Positions 33,508-44,568 of a DNA stretch of 64,000 nt are shown here, one piece after another (the stretch's first letter is position 1; every line of letters starts with the position of its first letter). Origin of the DNA: an uncultured Collinsella sp. (GTDB taxonomy: Bacteria > Actinomycetota > Coriobacteriia > Coriobacteriales > Coriobacteriaceae); contig UQIY01000003.1 of the NCBI GenBank assembly GCA_900541195.1, positions 1 through 64,000 on the forward strand, in the 5' to 3' direction. The notes under the pieces were generated by a model that made no database searches, was not told where the DNA came from, and saw only the letters and a list, made by a program, of their open reading frames with translations. Both the position numbers and the translations under genes were made by a program.

Positions 33508-35214
33508 GTGGACGAGGAAGCAAGCATCATCCTGGGGGATGCCATCGCCTTTTGTCAGCGCGACGGCCAAGATGCGCGCCTCATCAACATGCTGGGGCAA
33601 TCGCGTGCTGTGAGCCTTACCGAGGACACCTTGACGATTGAGGCCCCCTCGCGATTTGCTATCGCTCAGCTCAAAAAGCATCAGCCGACCATCGAGGCGT
33701 ACCTGGAAGAGATCGCCTTTGCACCGATTGCGCTCAACATCGTGGCGCCACAGGGCTCCGCGGCAGATAACGCCGCACCCGCGGCACCCGTCGTCCCCCC
33801 GGCGGCACCAGCTACCACCACAGTGTCGGCTCCCGAGCACCAAATCGGCGATGTTTCCCGTGAAACCATGCCCGCCGCACCAACGGCAGCAATTCCTATG
33901 CCCGCTGCCACACACATGCCTATCGCGCACGACGCAACACCGGGCGAGGATTCGGGCGTCGCAATCAAAAACACGCTTTCGGCCGACGATTTCCGCCGCA
34001 TGATGAACCAGATGAAGGGCGGGGCGCCTGCAAAGAGTGCAAAACCAGCCTCCGCATCGCCCACGAGCGTCCCCGCAGCTGCGGCACCGATCGAGCAGAA
34101 CACCGATGGCGCGCCGCTCGCAGCCAACTCGAAATTCACCTTCGAAAACTTTGTCTACGGCCCCGAAAACAGCCATGCCTATCGCTCGGCCCTCAAGTTT
34201 GCCGCGCTCGCGGACGAACGCGGCACATGCACATCCCTGTTCATCTATGGCAAATCGGGGCTGGGCAAGACCCATCTGCTGCTCGCCATCAAAAACGAGC
34301 TCGCCGAAAAGTCGCCCGAGATCAAGGTGAAGTACGCCAACTCGCAAGCGTACCTCGATGACCTGATGACGGAGTTCGACCGCCAAAAGAAGAGCAACGC
34401 CCCCATCATGCAGGCATACCATGACGTGGACGTGCTCATCATCGACGACATTCAAAACATCATCGGCAAGCGCGCGAGCGTGGACTACTTCTTCCAGCTC
34501 ATGGACGAGTTTATCCGCAACAACAAAAAAGTCGTCATCGCAGCCGACCGTGCGCCCAAAGACCTGAGCATGGACGAGCGCCTTACCAGCCGTTTTAATG
34601 CCGGTATGCTCTGTTTGGTGGCGGAGCCCAGCTACGAGATGAAATACAAGATCTTGCAGCGCTACTACGAGAACACGATAGCCGCCGCACCCGAGGCGGG
34701 TGACGACTCGCTGCTGGCGGCCTATGGCGGCGATGGCGGGCATCTGACCGACGAGCACTTTAAGCACATGGCAGAAGTCTCGGGAACCAACATCCGCGAA
34801 CTCGAGAGCTTCTGCGAACGCTGCGCCGGCGAGGCAGGAGACCGCGAACGCGAGGGCAGCGAGCTCAGTTTCGACGACATCGACGCCATCGCAAGTCAGT
34901 ACTTCGATACGTCGGCCAAAAAGATCAACGTGCAGACGGTCCAGTCTGTCATTGAAGAGCAGTACGGCGTGACGCACGAGGAGCTCATCGGCCCGCGCCG
35001 CAACGCCAACATAGCCAAAGCCCGCCATATCGCCATATATCTGGCCATCGAGATGTGCGAGATGACGACTACGGCGGTGGGCGCGGAGTTTGGCAACCGC
35101 AACCACTCAACCGTCAGTACGAGCTATAAAAAGGTTCAGAAGATGATTCAGGAAGACCGCACCATAACCGAGGATCTCAAATCGCTGCGAGATAAAATTA
35201 CACTGCGCTCGTAG
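33508..35214 (+). CDS. dnaA: Chromosomal replication initiator DnaA
   Basis: 568 residues, long for DnaA owing to an Ala/Pro-rich linker at about 82-205. Domain I is at 1-81. The AAA+ domain has Walker A GKSGLGKTH (about 248-256), Walker B VLIIDDIQ, the arginine-finger region LTSRF and sensor-2 GTNIRELE. Domain IV carries GNRNHSTV at 529-536 where the usual signature is GGRDHTTV, so the major-groove-reading Asp is Asn and a Thr is Ser. The boxes found nearby differ in a matching way from the consensus. GTG start preceded by GGAACGGGAGAG. A parS-like word (33852-33867) lies inside the linker coding region. Confidence 0.97.
   Translation: MDEEASIILGDAIAFCQRDGQDARLINMLGQSRAVSLTEDTLTIEAPSRFAIAQLKKHQPTIEAYLEEIAFAPIALNIVAPQGSAADNAAPAAPVVPPAAPATTTVSAPEHQIGDVSRETMPAAPTAAIPMPAATHMPIAHDATPGEDSGVAIKNTLSADDFRRMMNQMKGGAPAKSAKPASASPTSVPAAAAPIEQNTDGAPLAANSKFTFENFVYGPENSHAYRSALKFAALADERGTCTSLFIYGKSGLGKTHLLLAIKNELAEKSPEIKVKYANSQAYLDDLMTEFDRQKKSNAPIMQAYHDVDVLIIDDIQNIIGKRASVDYFFQLMDEFIRNNKKVVIAADRAPKDLSMDERLTSRFNAGMLCLVAEPSYEMKYKILQRYYENTIAAAPEAGDDSLLAAYGGDGGHLTDEHFKHMAEVSGTNIRELESFCERCAGEAGDREREGSELSFDDIDAIASQYFDTSAKKINVQTVQSVIEEQYGVTHEELIGPRRNANIAKARHIAIYLAIEMCEMTTTAVGAEFGNRNHSTVSTSYKKVQKMIQEDRTITEDLKSLRDKITLRS
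33852..33867. promoter_or_regulatory. Degenerate parS-like site inside dnaA
   Basis: TGTTTCCCGTGAAACC differs from parS at two positions. Near-parS sites in origin-proximal coding sequence are common; activity is uncertain. Confidence 0.35.
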
Positions 35215-35452
35215 GGAAATAGAGACACCTGTTGAAAACTTGTCGAAACGCTGGGCATAACATGTCTAAAACTCACCCCAAGGCGACGAAAAGTTTTCCG
35301 CAGGTTTTGAACGTGGAAAACACAGTCGGTTGCGCACAGGTTGCTGTCGATTCTCTTTTTGGGGTTGACCAGCGCTTTTGTGAGTAATCAACAGTTTCGT
35401 CAGTGCTATTACTATTATTAAGATATTTATATCTATAGAGAGGTATTAAAAG
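35215..35452. other. oriC: oriC, second DnaA-box cluster with DnaA-trios and unwinding region
   Basis: The dnaA-dnaN gap holds ACCTGTTGAAAACT (35227-35240, the exact reverse complement of the 14-mer seen twice at 32.0 kb), AGTTTTCCGCAGGT (35292-35305) and TAATCAACA (35385-35393). Twelve bases later come CTA TTA CTA TTA TTA (35406-35420), matching the DnaA-trio pattern, and then an AT-rich stretch to 35452. Box, spacer, trios and AT-rich DNA in this order are as in the Bacillus subtilis unwinding site. Confidence 0.8.
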
Positions 35453-36556
35453 ATGAAGTTCACCGTCAGCCAAAGCTCGCTCACGCAAGCCATCGGCGTC
35501 GTCATGAAAGGCGTCGCTTCGGCATCCACCCTTCCCATCCTGTCGGGCGTGCTCGTTAAGGCGCAGGACGGCATCTTGGAATTCCAAACCTCAAACTACA
35601 CCATCTCGATTCGTCATCGCATTGCTGCGCATGTCGAAGAAGAGGGCGAGATGGTGATTCCCTGCAAGATGCTCTCGAACATTACGAAGACCCTTCCCGA
35701 CGCTCCGGTTACCTTTGAGCTCTCGGAGCGTCAGGTGCTGATTGGATGCGAGAAGAGTTCCTTCCGCCTCAACACGCTCGACGCCAACGATTTCCCCGAG
35801 TTCCCTGCCTATGCCATCGAGAGCGCGGTGGAGCTCCCGACCGACATCCTGTCCGAGATGGTCGGTCGCGTATGGCGCGTCACTTCGACCGATAAGGCCC
35901 GCCCCATTCTGGGAGGCGTGCACATGAAGGTCGAGAACAACACCGTGCGCCTGGTGGCAACCGACTCCTTCCGCCTGGCCGTATGCGACACCCAGGTCGA
36001 GACCTCGACGCTCGAGGGATCCTTTGAGCTCAACGTTCCGGCCGACGCCTTCAACGACGCCCTGAGCATCATGGCCAGCCAGGCGACCATCATGATCGGC
36101 GCCACCGACACCCAGGTCGTCTTTGAGGCCGGCAACACCACCTACGTGTCGCGCCGTATCGAGGGCGTGTACCCCAACTACAAGCAGCTCATCCCCGATT
36201 CGTGCGTGACGAGCGTCAAGATCGACGTCGCCGCCTTTAACGCCGCCCTCAAGCGCGTGGCCGTTATCGCGAGCGCCAACCCCGCTGTCAAGTTCGAGAT
36301 CGATGTCGAGAACGGGCAGATGGGCCTGTCCTCCATTTCCAATGACCAGGACCTTGCGCAGGAGACGATCGATGTCGAGGCCGAGGGCGAGTCGGGCACC
36401 ATCGCCTTTAACTACCACTACATCTTTGGCTGCCTCAATGCCCTGTCCAAGGAGAAGGAGATCACGCTGGAGCTCAAGAGCTACTCACAGGCGGGTATCT
36501 TTAAGTCCTACGACAAGATCAACTACCTGTACCTGGTCATGCCGGTTCGCATCTAG
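35453..36556 (+). CDS. dnaN: DNA polymerase III beta sliding clamp
   Basis: 367 residues. The ring-forming processivity factor for replication. Typical sequence: MKFTVSQSSLTQAIGVVMKGV, LPILSGVLVKAQDG, RPILGGVHMKVENNTVRLVATDSFRLA, and a C-terminal YLYLVMPVRI. Three clamp domains of about 120 residues each fit the length. Preceded by AGAGAGG and the AT-rich origin DNA. It is followed by recF after nine bases. Confidence 0.97.
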   Translation: MKFTVSQSSLTQAIGVVMKGVASASTLPILSGVLVKAQDGILEFQTSNYTISIRHRIAAHVEEEGEMVIPCKMLSNITKTLPDAPVTFELSERQVLIGCEKSSFRLNTLDANDFPEFPAYAIESAVELPTDILSEMVGRVWRVTSTDKARPILGGVHMKVENNTVRLVATDSFRLAVCDTQVETSTLEGSFELNVPADAFNDALSIMASQATIMIGATDTQVVFEAGNTTYVSRRIEGVYPNYKQLIPDSCVTSVKIDVAAFNAALKRVAVIASANPAVKFEIDVENGQMGLSSISNDQDLAQETIDVEAEGESGTIAFNYHYIFGCLNALSKEKEITLELKSYSQAGIFKSYDKINYLYLVMPVRI

Positions 36557-36565
36557 CGCTGCGTC

Positions 36566-37672
36566 ATGACCATGTTTGCCCGCAACCTTTCCGTCGCGCG
36601 CTACCGCAGTTTCGATAGCTACCGTCTTGACCTGGACGAAGGCGTGACGGTGCTTGCGGGGCCCAACGCGGCGGGAAAGACCAACCTTATAGAGGCGCTG
36701 CAGCTTTTGACGAGCGGCGCCTCGTTTAGGCATCCCACCGCTGGCGAGCTCGTGCACGACGGCACGGGCTCGTGCAGGCTCGAGTTGAGACTCGAGGGCG
36801 ATGGCCGCGTGCTCGATATGGGGCTGGACGTTGAGGACGGCAAGCGCTCGTTTAGCCGTAACGGCAAGAGATGCTCGGCCGCCGGCGTGCGCGGGGTTTT
36901 GCCGAGCGTGCTTTTTTGCCCCGATCATCTGGATATGGTCAAACGCGGTGCCAGTGTGCGTCGCGCCGCCCTCGATGACTTTGGCGTGCAACTGAGCGCC
37001 CGTTACGCCGACCTGGCGAGCACCTACGGGCGTTGCGTGACGCAGCGCAACGCCCTGCTCAAGGAGTCCTGGTGCTGCCGCGAGATGCTCGGCGCATGGA
37101 ATGACTCCATCGCCCGCGCCGGGTCAGCCCTGCTCGTACATCGTTTGGCCCTGCTCGACCGGCTGGCGGGCCATGTGCGCGCCGCGTATGGGCAGGTGGC
37201 GTCCGGTGAGGACGCAGGCGTGTCCTATGTGTCCACACTGGGGGATTTGCCTCAAACCGAGGGGCGCGAGGAACTTAAGGGCTGGGCGTACGAGCATATG
37301 CTCGCGGCCCTCGATGAGCGTGCCGATGAGGAGATGCGCCGCGGCGTGACGCTTGTGGGTCCGCATCGCGACGAGATTGAGTTTACCGTTGCGGGTCGAT
37401 CTGCCCGTTCGTTTGCCAGCCAAGGGCAGCAGCGTACGCTGGTGCTGGCTTGGAAGGTGGCCGAGGTGACCGTCGCCCGTGACATCCTGGGCACAGCGCC
37501 GCTGCTGCTGTTGGACGACGTGATGAGCGAGCTCGATGCCGGGCGCCGGGGCGCTTTTCTGCAGCTGATCGGTGATGATATCCAGACAGTCATAACCACC
37601 ACCAACCTGGGGTACTTTACCGATGACCTGCTTGATCGAGCCAAGGTGGTGAGCATGGGTGAGACGTGCTAA
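36566..37672 (+). CDS. recF: DNA replication and repair protein RecF
   Basis: 368 residues. An SMC-like ATPase that helps load RecA at gaps. Walker A GPNAAGKTN, signature SQGQQRTLVLAWKVAE and Walker B PLLLLDDVMSELDAGRR are intact. Located in the conserved dnaN-recF order. Its end overlaps the DUF721 gene by 14 bases. Confidence 0.95.
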   Translation: MTMFARNLSVARYRSFDSYRLDLDEGVTVLAGPNAAGKTNLIEALQLLTSGASFRHPTAGELVHDGTGSCRLELRLEGDGRVLDMGLDVEDGKRSFSRNGKRCSAAGVRGVLPSVLFCPDHLDMVKRGASVRRAALDDFGVQLSARYADLASTYGRCVTQRNALLKESWCCREMLGAWNDSIARAGSALLVHRLALLDRLAGHVRAAYGQVASGEDAGVSYVSTLGDLPQTEGREELKGWAYEHMLAALDERADEEMRRGVTLVGPHRDEIEFTVAGRSARSFASQGQQRTLVLAWKVAEVTVARDILGTAPLLLLDDVMSELDAGRRGAFLQLIGDDIQTVITTTNLGYFTDDLLDRAKVVSMGETC

Positions 37673-38222
37673 TTACGAGCGCGAGAACGGAACGGTTGCC
37701 TTTGGCGGCTTTTTGGATGCCGAGCGTCAGCGCATCCTGGCGGCCGCGACACCTGAACGCCGCGCGCAAATGGAGGCTGCGGAGGAATCTCGTGCGGTCT
37801 ATCGTGCCTGGAATGCGGTGTGCTCGGGCACGCGCGAGGGACGCCACGTGACGGGCCTGCGCTACCTGCCCGAGTCCAATGAGCTGCTGGTGTATCTCGA
37901 TTCGCCCTCGTGGACGCAGGAGATGACGCTGCTGCGCGAGATCATCCGGGCGCGCATGGAGCGGGCCGGGGCGCATGTGGACGGCCTGGTGTTCAAAACG
38001 ACCGCGCCCGGTCACACGCCGCCGGCTGCCAAGGAGCGCCTGCGCCCAGCCGTGACCGAGCGCCCGCCGGCTCCGCACGCCGATCTCAGCGAGGCCGAAC
38101 GCGGCGAGATCGAGCGCCAAGTGGCGCCCATCGAAGATCAAAAACTGCGCGAGGCCCTCGAGAATGCCATGAGAGCCAGTGCCGAGTGGGCCAAGGGCGT
38201 GCAGAGCAAAAAAGAGCCTTAA
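37659..38222 (+). CDS. DUF721/DciA-like protein
   Basis: 187 residues from a GTG inside the recF end. The central part (VYRAWNAVCSGTREGRHVTGLRYLPESNELLVYLDSPSWTQEM, LLREIIRARM) matches the DUF721/DciA KH-like domain found downstream of recF in Actinobacteria. A Pro-rich linker and charged C terminus follow. DciA proteins help load the replicative helicase in many bacteria lacking DnaC. That role here is family-based inference. Confidence 0.8.
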   Translation: MRRANYERENGTVAFGGFLDAERQRILAAATPERRAQMEAAEESRAVYRAWNAVCSGTREGRHVTGLRYLPESNELLVYLDSPSWTQEMTLLREIIRARMERAGAHVDGLVFKTTAPGHTPPAAKERLRPAVTERPPAPHADLSEAERGEIERQVAPIEDQKLREALENAMRASAEWAKGVQSKKEP

Positions 38223-38250
38223 ATCGCATCTGGTGGCCTTGTAGAGCCAA

Positions 38251-38278
38251 ATACCCTCGTTCCCGAGGGTATTTTTTT
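38251..38278 (+). terminator. Terminator after the dnaN-recF-DUF721 unit
   Basis: Stem ATACCCTCG/CGAGGGTAT with loop TTCC and seven following T. Confidence 0.85.
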
Positions 38279-38285
38279 ACGATAA

Positions 38286-40358
<2,073 letters not shown>

Positions 40359-40369
40359 GAGGAGGTAAC

Positions 40370-43111
40370 GTGGCAGACGATATCAACAACAACGAGGGTG
40401 TGGACGAGGCCGGCGACGCCGGCATGCCCGATGATCTGAAGCGCCTGCTCGCCCGCGCCGAGCAGGGCGAGGACGGCGATCCGAATTCCTATAACCCCGA
40501 CGCCGAGGATGAAGAGGATGAGGATGACGACGCCGAGCTCGAGGAGAGCTTCGGTGCGGTCGACCGCGGCGCCTCGGCCGGCGAGGATATCAACGGCGGT
40601 CAGCTCCAGATTTCGGAGTTCGGCCGCGAGATGAAGCAGTCGTTCATCGAGTACTCGATGTCGGTCATCACGGCGCGCGCCCTGCCGGACGTGCGCGACG
40701 GCCTAAAGCCGGTGCACCGCCGCATCCTGTACGCCATGAACGAGAGCGGCATCTACCCCAACCGCCCGCATAAGAAGTCGGCCTGGACGGTCGGCGAAGT
40801 TATCGGCAAGTACCATCCGCACGGCGACTTCGCAGTCTATGAGGCCATGGTCCGCCTGGCACAGTGGTTCTCCATGCGCACGCCGCTCATTGACGGTCAC
40901 GGCAATTTCGGCAACATCGACGGCGACGGCGCCGCCGCCATGCGTTACACCGAGAGCCGTCTGGCAAAGCCCGCCATGGAGCTCCTGCGTGACCTGCAAA
41001 AGGATACCGTCGACTGGCAGCCCAACTACGACGAGTCGCTCGCCGAGCCCGTGGCGCTGCCCGCGCGCTTTCCCAACCTGCTGGTCAACGGTAGTCAGGG
41101 CATTGCCGTCGGCATGGCCACCAATATCGCCCCGCACAACCTCACCGAGGCGATCGAGGCCACCTGCTACCTGATCGACAATCCCGATGCCACAGTCGAC
41201 GAGCTTATGCAGATTATGCCCGGTCCGGACTTCCCCACCGGCGCCATCATCATGGGCAGCGCCGGCATTAGGCAGAGCTACGAGACCGGCCGCGGCTCCA
41301 TTACCGTGCGCGCCAAGGCTCACGTGGAATCCACCAAGACCGGCCGCAGCCGCCTAGTCTTTACCGAGATCCCCTACATGGTTAACAAGGGCACCCTGCA
41401 GGAGAAGATCGCCCAGCTCGTGAACGACAAGCGCATCGAGGGCATCTCGGACATGCGCGACGAGTCCAACCAGAAGGGCATCCGTCTGGTCATCGAGCTC
41501 AAGAAGGGCGTCATTCCGCAGGTCGTGCTCAACAACCTGTATAAGTACACCTCGCTGCAGACGACTTTTGGCGCCAACAACTTGGCGCTCGTCAACGGCG
41601 TTCCCAAATGCCTGAGCCTGCGCGAGATGCTGCAGCACTACATCGACCACCAGGTCGACGTCGTCACCCGCCGCACCCGCTTTGATCTTAAGAAGGCCCA
41701 GGCGCGCGCCCATATCCTCGAGGGCTATCTGATGGCTCTCGACCATATCGACGAGGTCATCAGCATTATCCGCTCCTCGCAGACCGACTCCGAGGCAAGC
41801 AGCCGCCTGATCGAGCGCTTTGGCTTTACGCCCGAGCAGACCACGGCCATCCTCGAGATGAAGCTACGCCGCCTGACCGGCCTGGAACGCGACAAGATCC
41901 AGGAAGAGCTGGATGGTCTGCGCCGCGCCATCGCCTACTACGAGGACCTGCTGGCGCATGAGGAGAAGATCTTGGGCGTCATCAAGGAGGAGATGCGCGA
42001 GATCTCGAAGAAGTTTGGCGACAAGCGCCGCACCGAGATCAGCCATGTCGAGAAGGATCTGGACGTTGAAGACCTCATCGCCGACGAGGACATGGTCGTG
42101 ACCATCACCCACACCGGCTACGTGAAGCGCATCCCGGTGGCTGCCTACCGCGCCCAGAAGCGCGGCGGCAAGGGCGTGTCGGGCGTCAACCTTAAAGAGG
42201 ACGACGTCATCGACGAGATGTTTATCGCATCCACGCACGAGTACGTGCTGTTCTTCTCGAGCAAGGGCAAGGTCTACCGCCTGAAGGTACACGAGCTGCC
42301 GGTGGGTACGCGCCAGGCGCGTGGCACCGCGATCGTCAACCTGCTGCCCTTTGAGGAAGGCGAGAAGATCGCGAGCGTCATCAGCTGCCGCGAGTTCCCC
42401 GCCGACGAGTACCTGATGTTTGCCACCAAGAGCGGCATGGTCAAGAAGACCGTGATGAGCGCTTACGACCGCAGCCGCCGTGATGGCCTGATCGCCATCA
42501 ATCTGAGAGACGACGACGCGCTGCTCGCCGTGCGCCGTGTGCGCGAGGGCGACAAGATCATCCTGGCCACCACTGCGGGCAAGGCGATCATGTTCCCCGA
42601 GGACCAGGTTCGCGCCACGGGACGCGACACCAGCGGCGTTCGCGGTATTAGCATGAAGGACGGCGTGAGCGTTTTGGGTATGGAAGTTACCAACGGCAAC
42701 GGCGACCTGTTTGTCATCACCGAGCGCGGCTACGGCAAGCGCACGCCGGTCGCGGACTATCCGGAGCAGAACCGCGGCGGTCAGGGCGTCTACACCATCC
42801 AGATGACCGAGCGTAAGGGAAACCTCGCGGCCATGAAGACGGTGGGTCCGCAGCATGAGCTGTTCATCGTGACGGAAGGCGCGACGGTCATTCGCGTCAA
42901 GACCGATGAGATTAGCCAGACCGGCCGAGCCACCCAGGGCGTCAAGATGATGACCGTCGACGACAACGACCGTGTGTGCGCTGTCGCCCGCATGACGGCA
43001 GCTAAGGAAAAGCCCGAAGGCGCCGAGGCCGAGCCAACGGTCGATGCCGAAAATACCCCAGTCGACCTAGGCGACGGCAACGACATGCCAGAGGATCTCC
43101 TAGACGAGTAA
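40370..43111 (+). CDS. gyrA: DNA gyrase subunit A with acidic N-terminal extension and S83F-type change
   Basis: 913 residues. About 75 extra N-terminal residues precede the usual start, with an acidic run ([16 protein letters not shown]). The core has [18 protein letters not shown], catalytic Tyr193 ([10 protein letters not shown]. coli Y122) and the GyrA box QKRGGKG. In the quinolone-resistance region the sequence is [12 protein letters not shown]: residue 154 (E. coli S83 equivalent) is Phe, encoded TTC, and 158 is Glu (D87 equivalent, common in Gram-positives). Phe at this site is a known fluoroquinolone-resistance change in several species. GTG start after GAGGTAAC. Confidence 0.97.
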   Translation: MADDINNNEGVDEAGDAGMPDDLKRLLARAEQGEDGDPNSYNPDAEDEEDEDDDAELEESFGAVDRGASAGEDINGGQLQISEFGREMKQSFIEYSMSVITARALPDVRDGLKPVHRRILYAMNESGIYPNRPHKKSAWTVGEVIGKYHPHGDFAVYEAMVRLAQWFSMRTPLIDGHGNFGNIDGDGAAAMRYTESRLAKPAMELLRDLQKDTVDWQPNYDESLAEPVALPARFPNLLVNGSQGIAVGMATNIAPHNLTEAIEATCYLIDNPDATVDELMQIMPGPDFPTGAIIMGSAGIRQSYETGRGSITVRAKAHVESTKTGRSRLVFTEIPYMVNKGTLQEKIAQLVNDKRIEGISDMRDESNQKGIRLVIELKKGVIPQVVLNNLYKYTSLQTTFGANNLALVNGVPKCLSLREMLQHYIDHQVDVVTRRTRFDLKKAQARAHILEGYLMALDHIDEVISIIRSSQTDSEASSRLIERFGFTPEQTTAILEMKLRRLTGLERDKIQEELDGLRRAIAYYEDLLAHEEKILGVIKEEMREISKKFGDKRRTEISHVEKDLDVEDLIADEDMVVTITHTGYVKRIPVAAYRAQKRGGKGVSGVNLKEDDVIDEMFIASTHEYVLFFSSKGKVYRLKVHELPVGTRQARGTAIVNLLPFEEGEKIASVISCREFPADEYLMFATKSGMVKKTVMSAYDRSRRDGLIAINLRDDDALLAVRRVREGDKIILATTAGKAIMFPEDQVRATGRDTSGVRGISMKDGVSVLGMEVTNGNGDLFVITERGYGKRTPVADYPEQNRGGQGVYTIQMTERKGNLAAMKTVGPQHELFIVTEGATVIRVKTDEISQTGRATQGVKMMTVDDNDRVCAVARMTAAKEKPEGAEAEPTVDAENTPVDLGDGNDMPEDLLDE

Positions 43112-43151
43112 GATGCCCTTACTGGTAGAAAATATCAGACCCCATATATCG

Positions 43152-43184
43152 GCGGTCGGCGCACTGCGCGCCGACCGCTTTTTT
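43152..43184 (+). terminator. Terminator of gyrBA
   Basis: An 11-bp perfect stem GCGGTCGGCGC/GCGCCGACCGC followed by six T. Confidence 0.92.
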
Positions 43185-43202
43185 GAAAACCTCGGGACTC
43201 GC

Positions 43203-43340
43203 GTTCGCCCCGGCCGCACGGCGGCATGTGAAGTCGATCGCGAGTTCCGCACGAGCCAGAGAGCACTTAATGTGCTCTCTGCGCGAGTCAGGACTGTCCG
43301 AGCAGGCGACTTCACATGCCGCCGTGCGGCCGGGGCGAAC
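43203..43340. repeat. Large perfect inverted repeat, 34-bp arms, with nested stem
   Basis: Arms 43203-43236 and 43307-43340 are perfect reverse complements (34 of 34), beginning GTTCGCCCCGGCCGC. The 70-base centre holds a second 10-bp stem, CAGAGAGCAC (43257-43266) with GTGCTCTCTG (43272-43281). No transposase and no gene lie inside. It occupies most of the 300-base gap between gyrA and tRNA-Ile. A miniature mobile element or palindromic repeat is possible. It is not the gyrA terminator, which is complete upstream. Confidence 0.85.
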
Positions 43341-43367
43341 ACCCTCCAAAGATTTTCAAAAAAGTTG

Positions 43368-43397
43368 TTGACGCGCGCGTAATGACTCGTCTAATAT
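43368..43397 (+). promoter_or_regulatory. Promoter of tRNA-Ile
   Basis: TTGACG (43368-43373) and TAATAT (43392-43397) with an 18-base spacer, 14 bases before the tRNA. Confidence 0.75.
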
Positions 43398-43411
43398 ATC
43401 CCTTGCGCGAT

Positions 43412-43488
43412 GGACCTGTAGCTCAGTTGGTTAGAGCGTCCGGCTGATAACCGGGAGGTCACAAGTTCGAATCTTGTCAGGTCCACCA
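43412..43488 (+). tRNA. tRNA-Ile (anticodon GAT)
   Basis: Acceptor GGACCTG pairs with CAGGTCC. The anticodon loop is CTGATAA and the T-arm contains GTTCGAATC. Discriminator A and encoded CCA follow. 77 nt including CCA. Confidence 0.96.
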
Positions 43489-43502
43489 TCAAAACTGTGA
43501 AG

Positions 43503-43532
43503 AGCCTCGGGGCATGGCCTCGGGGCTTTTTT
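43503..43532 (+). terminator. Terminator of tRNA-Ile
   Basis: AGCC-t-CGGGGC/GCCTCG-g-GGCT stem followed by six T. Confidence 0.8.
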
Positions 43533-43647
43533 CTTGTGTGTTATAAAACTCATTTTGGTTTTGTGTGCTGTGCGAAAGATTGGGTAGTATAGCTATTCAA
43601 TGCGGCGAAGGCGCCGCGTGTTAACCGCTACGTACCGGAGGTGTTCC

Positions 43648-44148
43648 ATGGTTCGTGTCGACATAGAGACCATCGTCATGGCCGCCGGTCCCGTGCCATC
43701 GCTTATCGTGCTTCGCGAGCGCTGCAGCAAATCGGACTCCCCCGCGCCACTGCGCTCCCTTTCTATCCAAACTGGTTCCTTTGAGGCTGCGGCTATTAGC
43801 CGCGGTATCGACAGCGGTCGTGCCGAGCGCCCGATCGCCCATGACCTGCTGCTCGACACGCTTGATGCCCTGGATGCAAAACTCGAGCGTATCGAGATTG
43901 TCCGTGCCGAGCCTCCCGTGTTCTACGCGACGGTCGTCGTTTTGGCCGGCGACAGCGAGCATGGCATCGATGCCCGTCCTAGCGACGCCATCGCTCTCGC
44001 CGTGCGTAGCAATGCCCCCATGTTTGTGGAGGACGACATCATGAACCGCCTGGGCACCGTATCTCCGGTTGCCGAGGAAATCGATGACGAGCAGGAATTT
44101 GAGAAGTTCGACGAGTTCGTCCATACGCTCTCGCCCGATGATTTTTAA
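43648..44148 (+). CDS. Bifunctional nuclease family (DUF151) protein
   Basis: 166 residues from the ATG at 43648 (CCGGAGG upstream). The core RAERPIAHDLLLDTLDALDAKLERIEIV, FYATVVVL and the strongly conserved DARPSDAIALAVRSNAPMFVEDDI identify the DUF151/BFN family. Members from plants and a mycobacterium show nuclease activity in published work; the role here is unknown. The C-terminal acidic tail (EEIDDEQEFEKFDEF) is typical. It is followed immediately by a small membrane protein gene. Confidence 0.88.
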   Translation: MVRVDIETIVMAAGPVPSLIVLRERCSKSDSPAPLRSLSIQTGSFEAAAISRGIDSGRAERPIAHDLLLDTLDALDAKLERIEIVRAEPPVFYATVVVLAGDSEHGIDARPSDAIALAVRSNAPMFVEDDIMNRLGTVSPVAEEIDDEQEFEKFDEFVHTLSPDDF

Positions 44149-44538
44149 ATGACAGGTAGCCATGAGACGGAGTGTGCACTGATGGAGCGTGGCGTCTCGG
44201 CCGAGGTCGCCGCCATTGCCCGCGAGGCCCAGATGCGCTCGGAGGCATCCGAGGCTGCACGCATCGCCTACGTGACGCAGGCCCGTACACTTCGCGAGCG
44301 CCGTGCCTCCTTAATCAAGATGGTTGCCGTCTCCGCACTTGTCGCGGCAATCTCATCGCGCCTTCGTGGTACAGTTGGTGCGCTTGGGTTTTCGATTTCG
44401 ACGGGCTTGGTCATCTGGGGCGTAGTCGATGCCGTGATGCTGACCAACCGGATCAAGGTTCTCGATAAGCGCGCGGCCGATATGATGCGCGCCCGCGACG
44501 CCGCCGCCAAGATCGCTGCCGAGGCACAAGAGATGTAA
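44149..44538 (+). CDS. Small membrane protein, function unknown
   Basis: 129 residues if it starts at the ATG directly after the DUF151 stop (TAAATG). A start at 44182 with GGAG nine bases upstream gives 118. An N-terminal Ala/Glu/Arg-rich helix (EVAAIAREAQMRSEASEAARIAY) leads to hydrophobic stretches (MVAVSALVAAISS, ALGFSISTGLVIWGVVDAVML) and a C-terminal amphipathic helix. Probably two membrane spans with coiled-coil flanks. No family recognised; likely cotranscribed with the DUF151 gene. Confidence 0.6.
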   Translation: MTGSHETECALMERGVSAEVAAIAREAQMRSEASEAARIAYVTQARTLRERRASLIKMVAVSALVAAISSRLRGTVGALGFSISTGLVIWGVVDAVMLTNRIKVLDKRAADMMRARDAAAKIAAEAQEM

Positions 44539-44568
44539 CGACGCCGGACTCGATGGGAAGGTCTAAAA

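Noticed and set aside
33310..35106. Minus-strand frame opposite dnaA
   Set aside because: Shadow of dnaA and the end of the ATPase gene.
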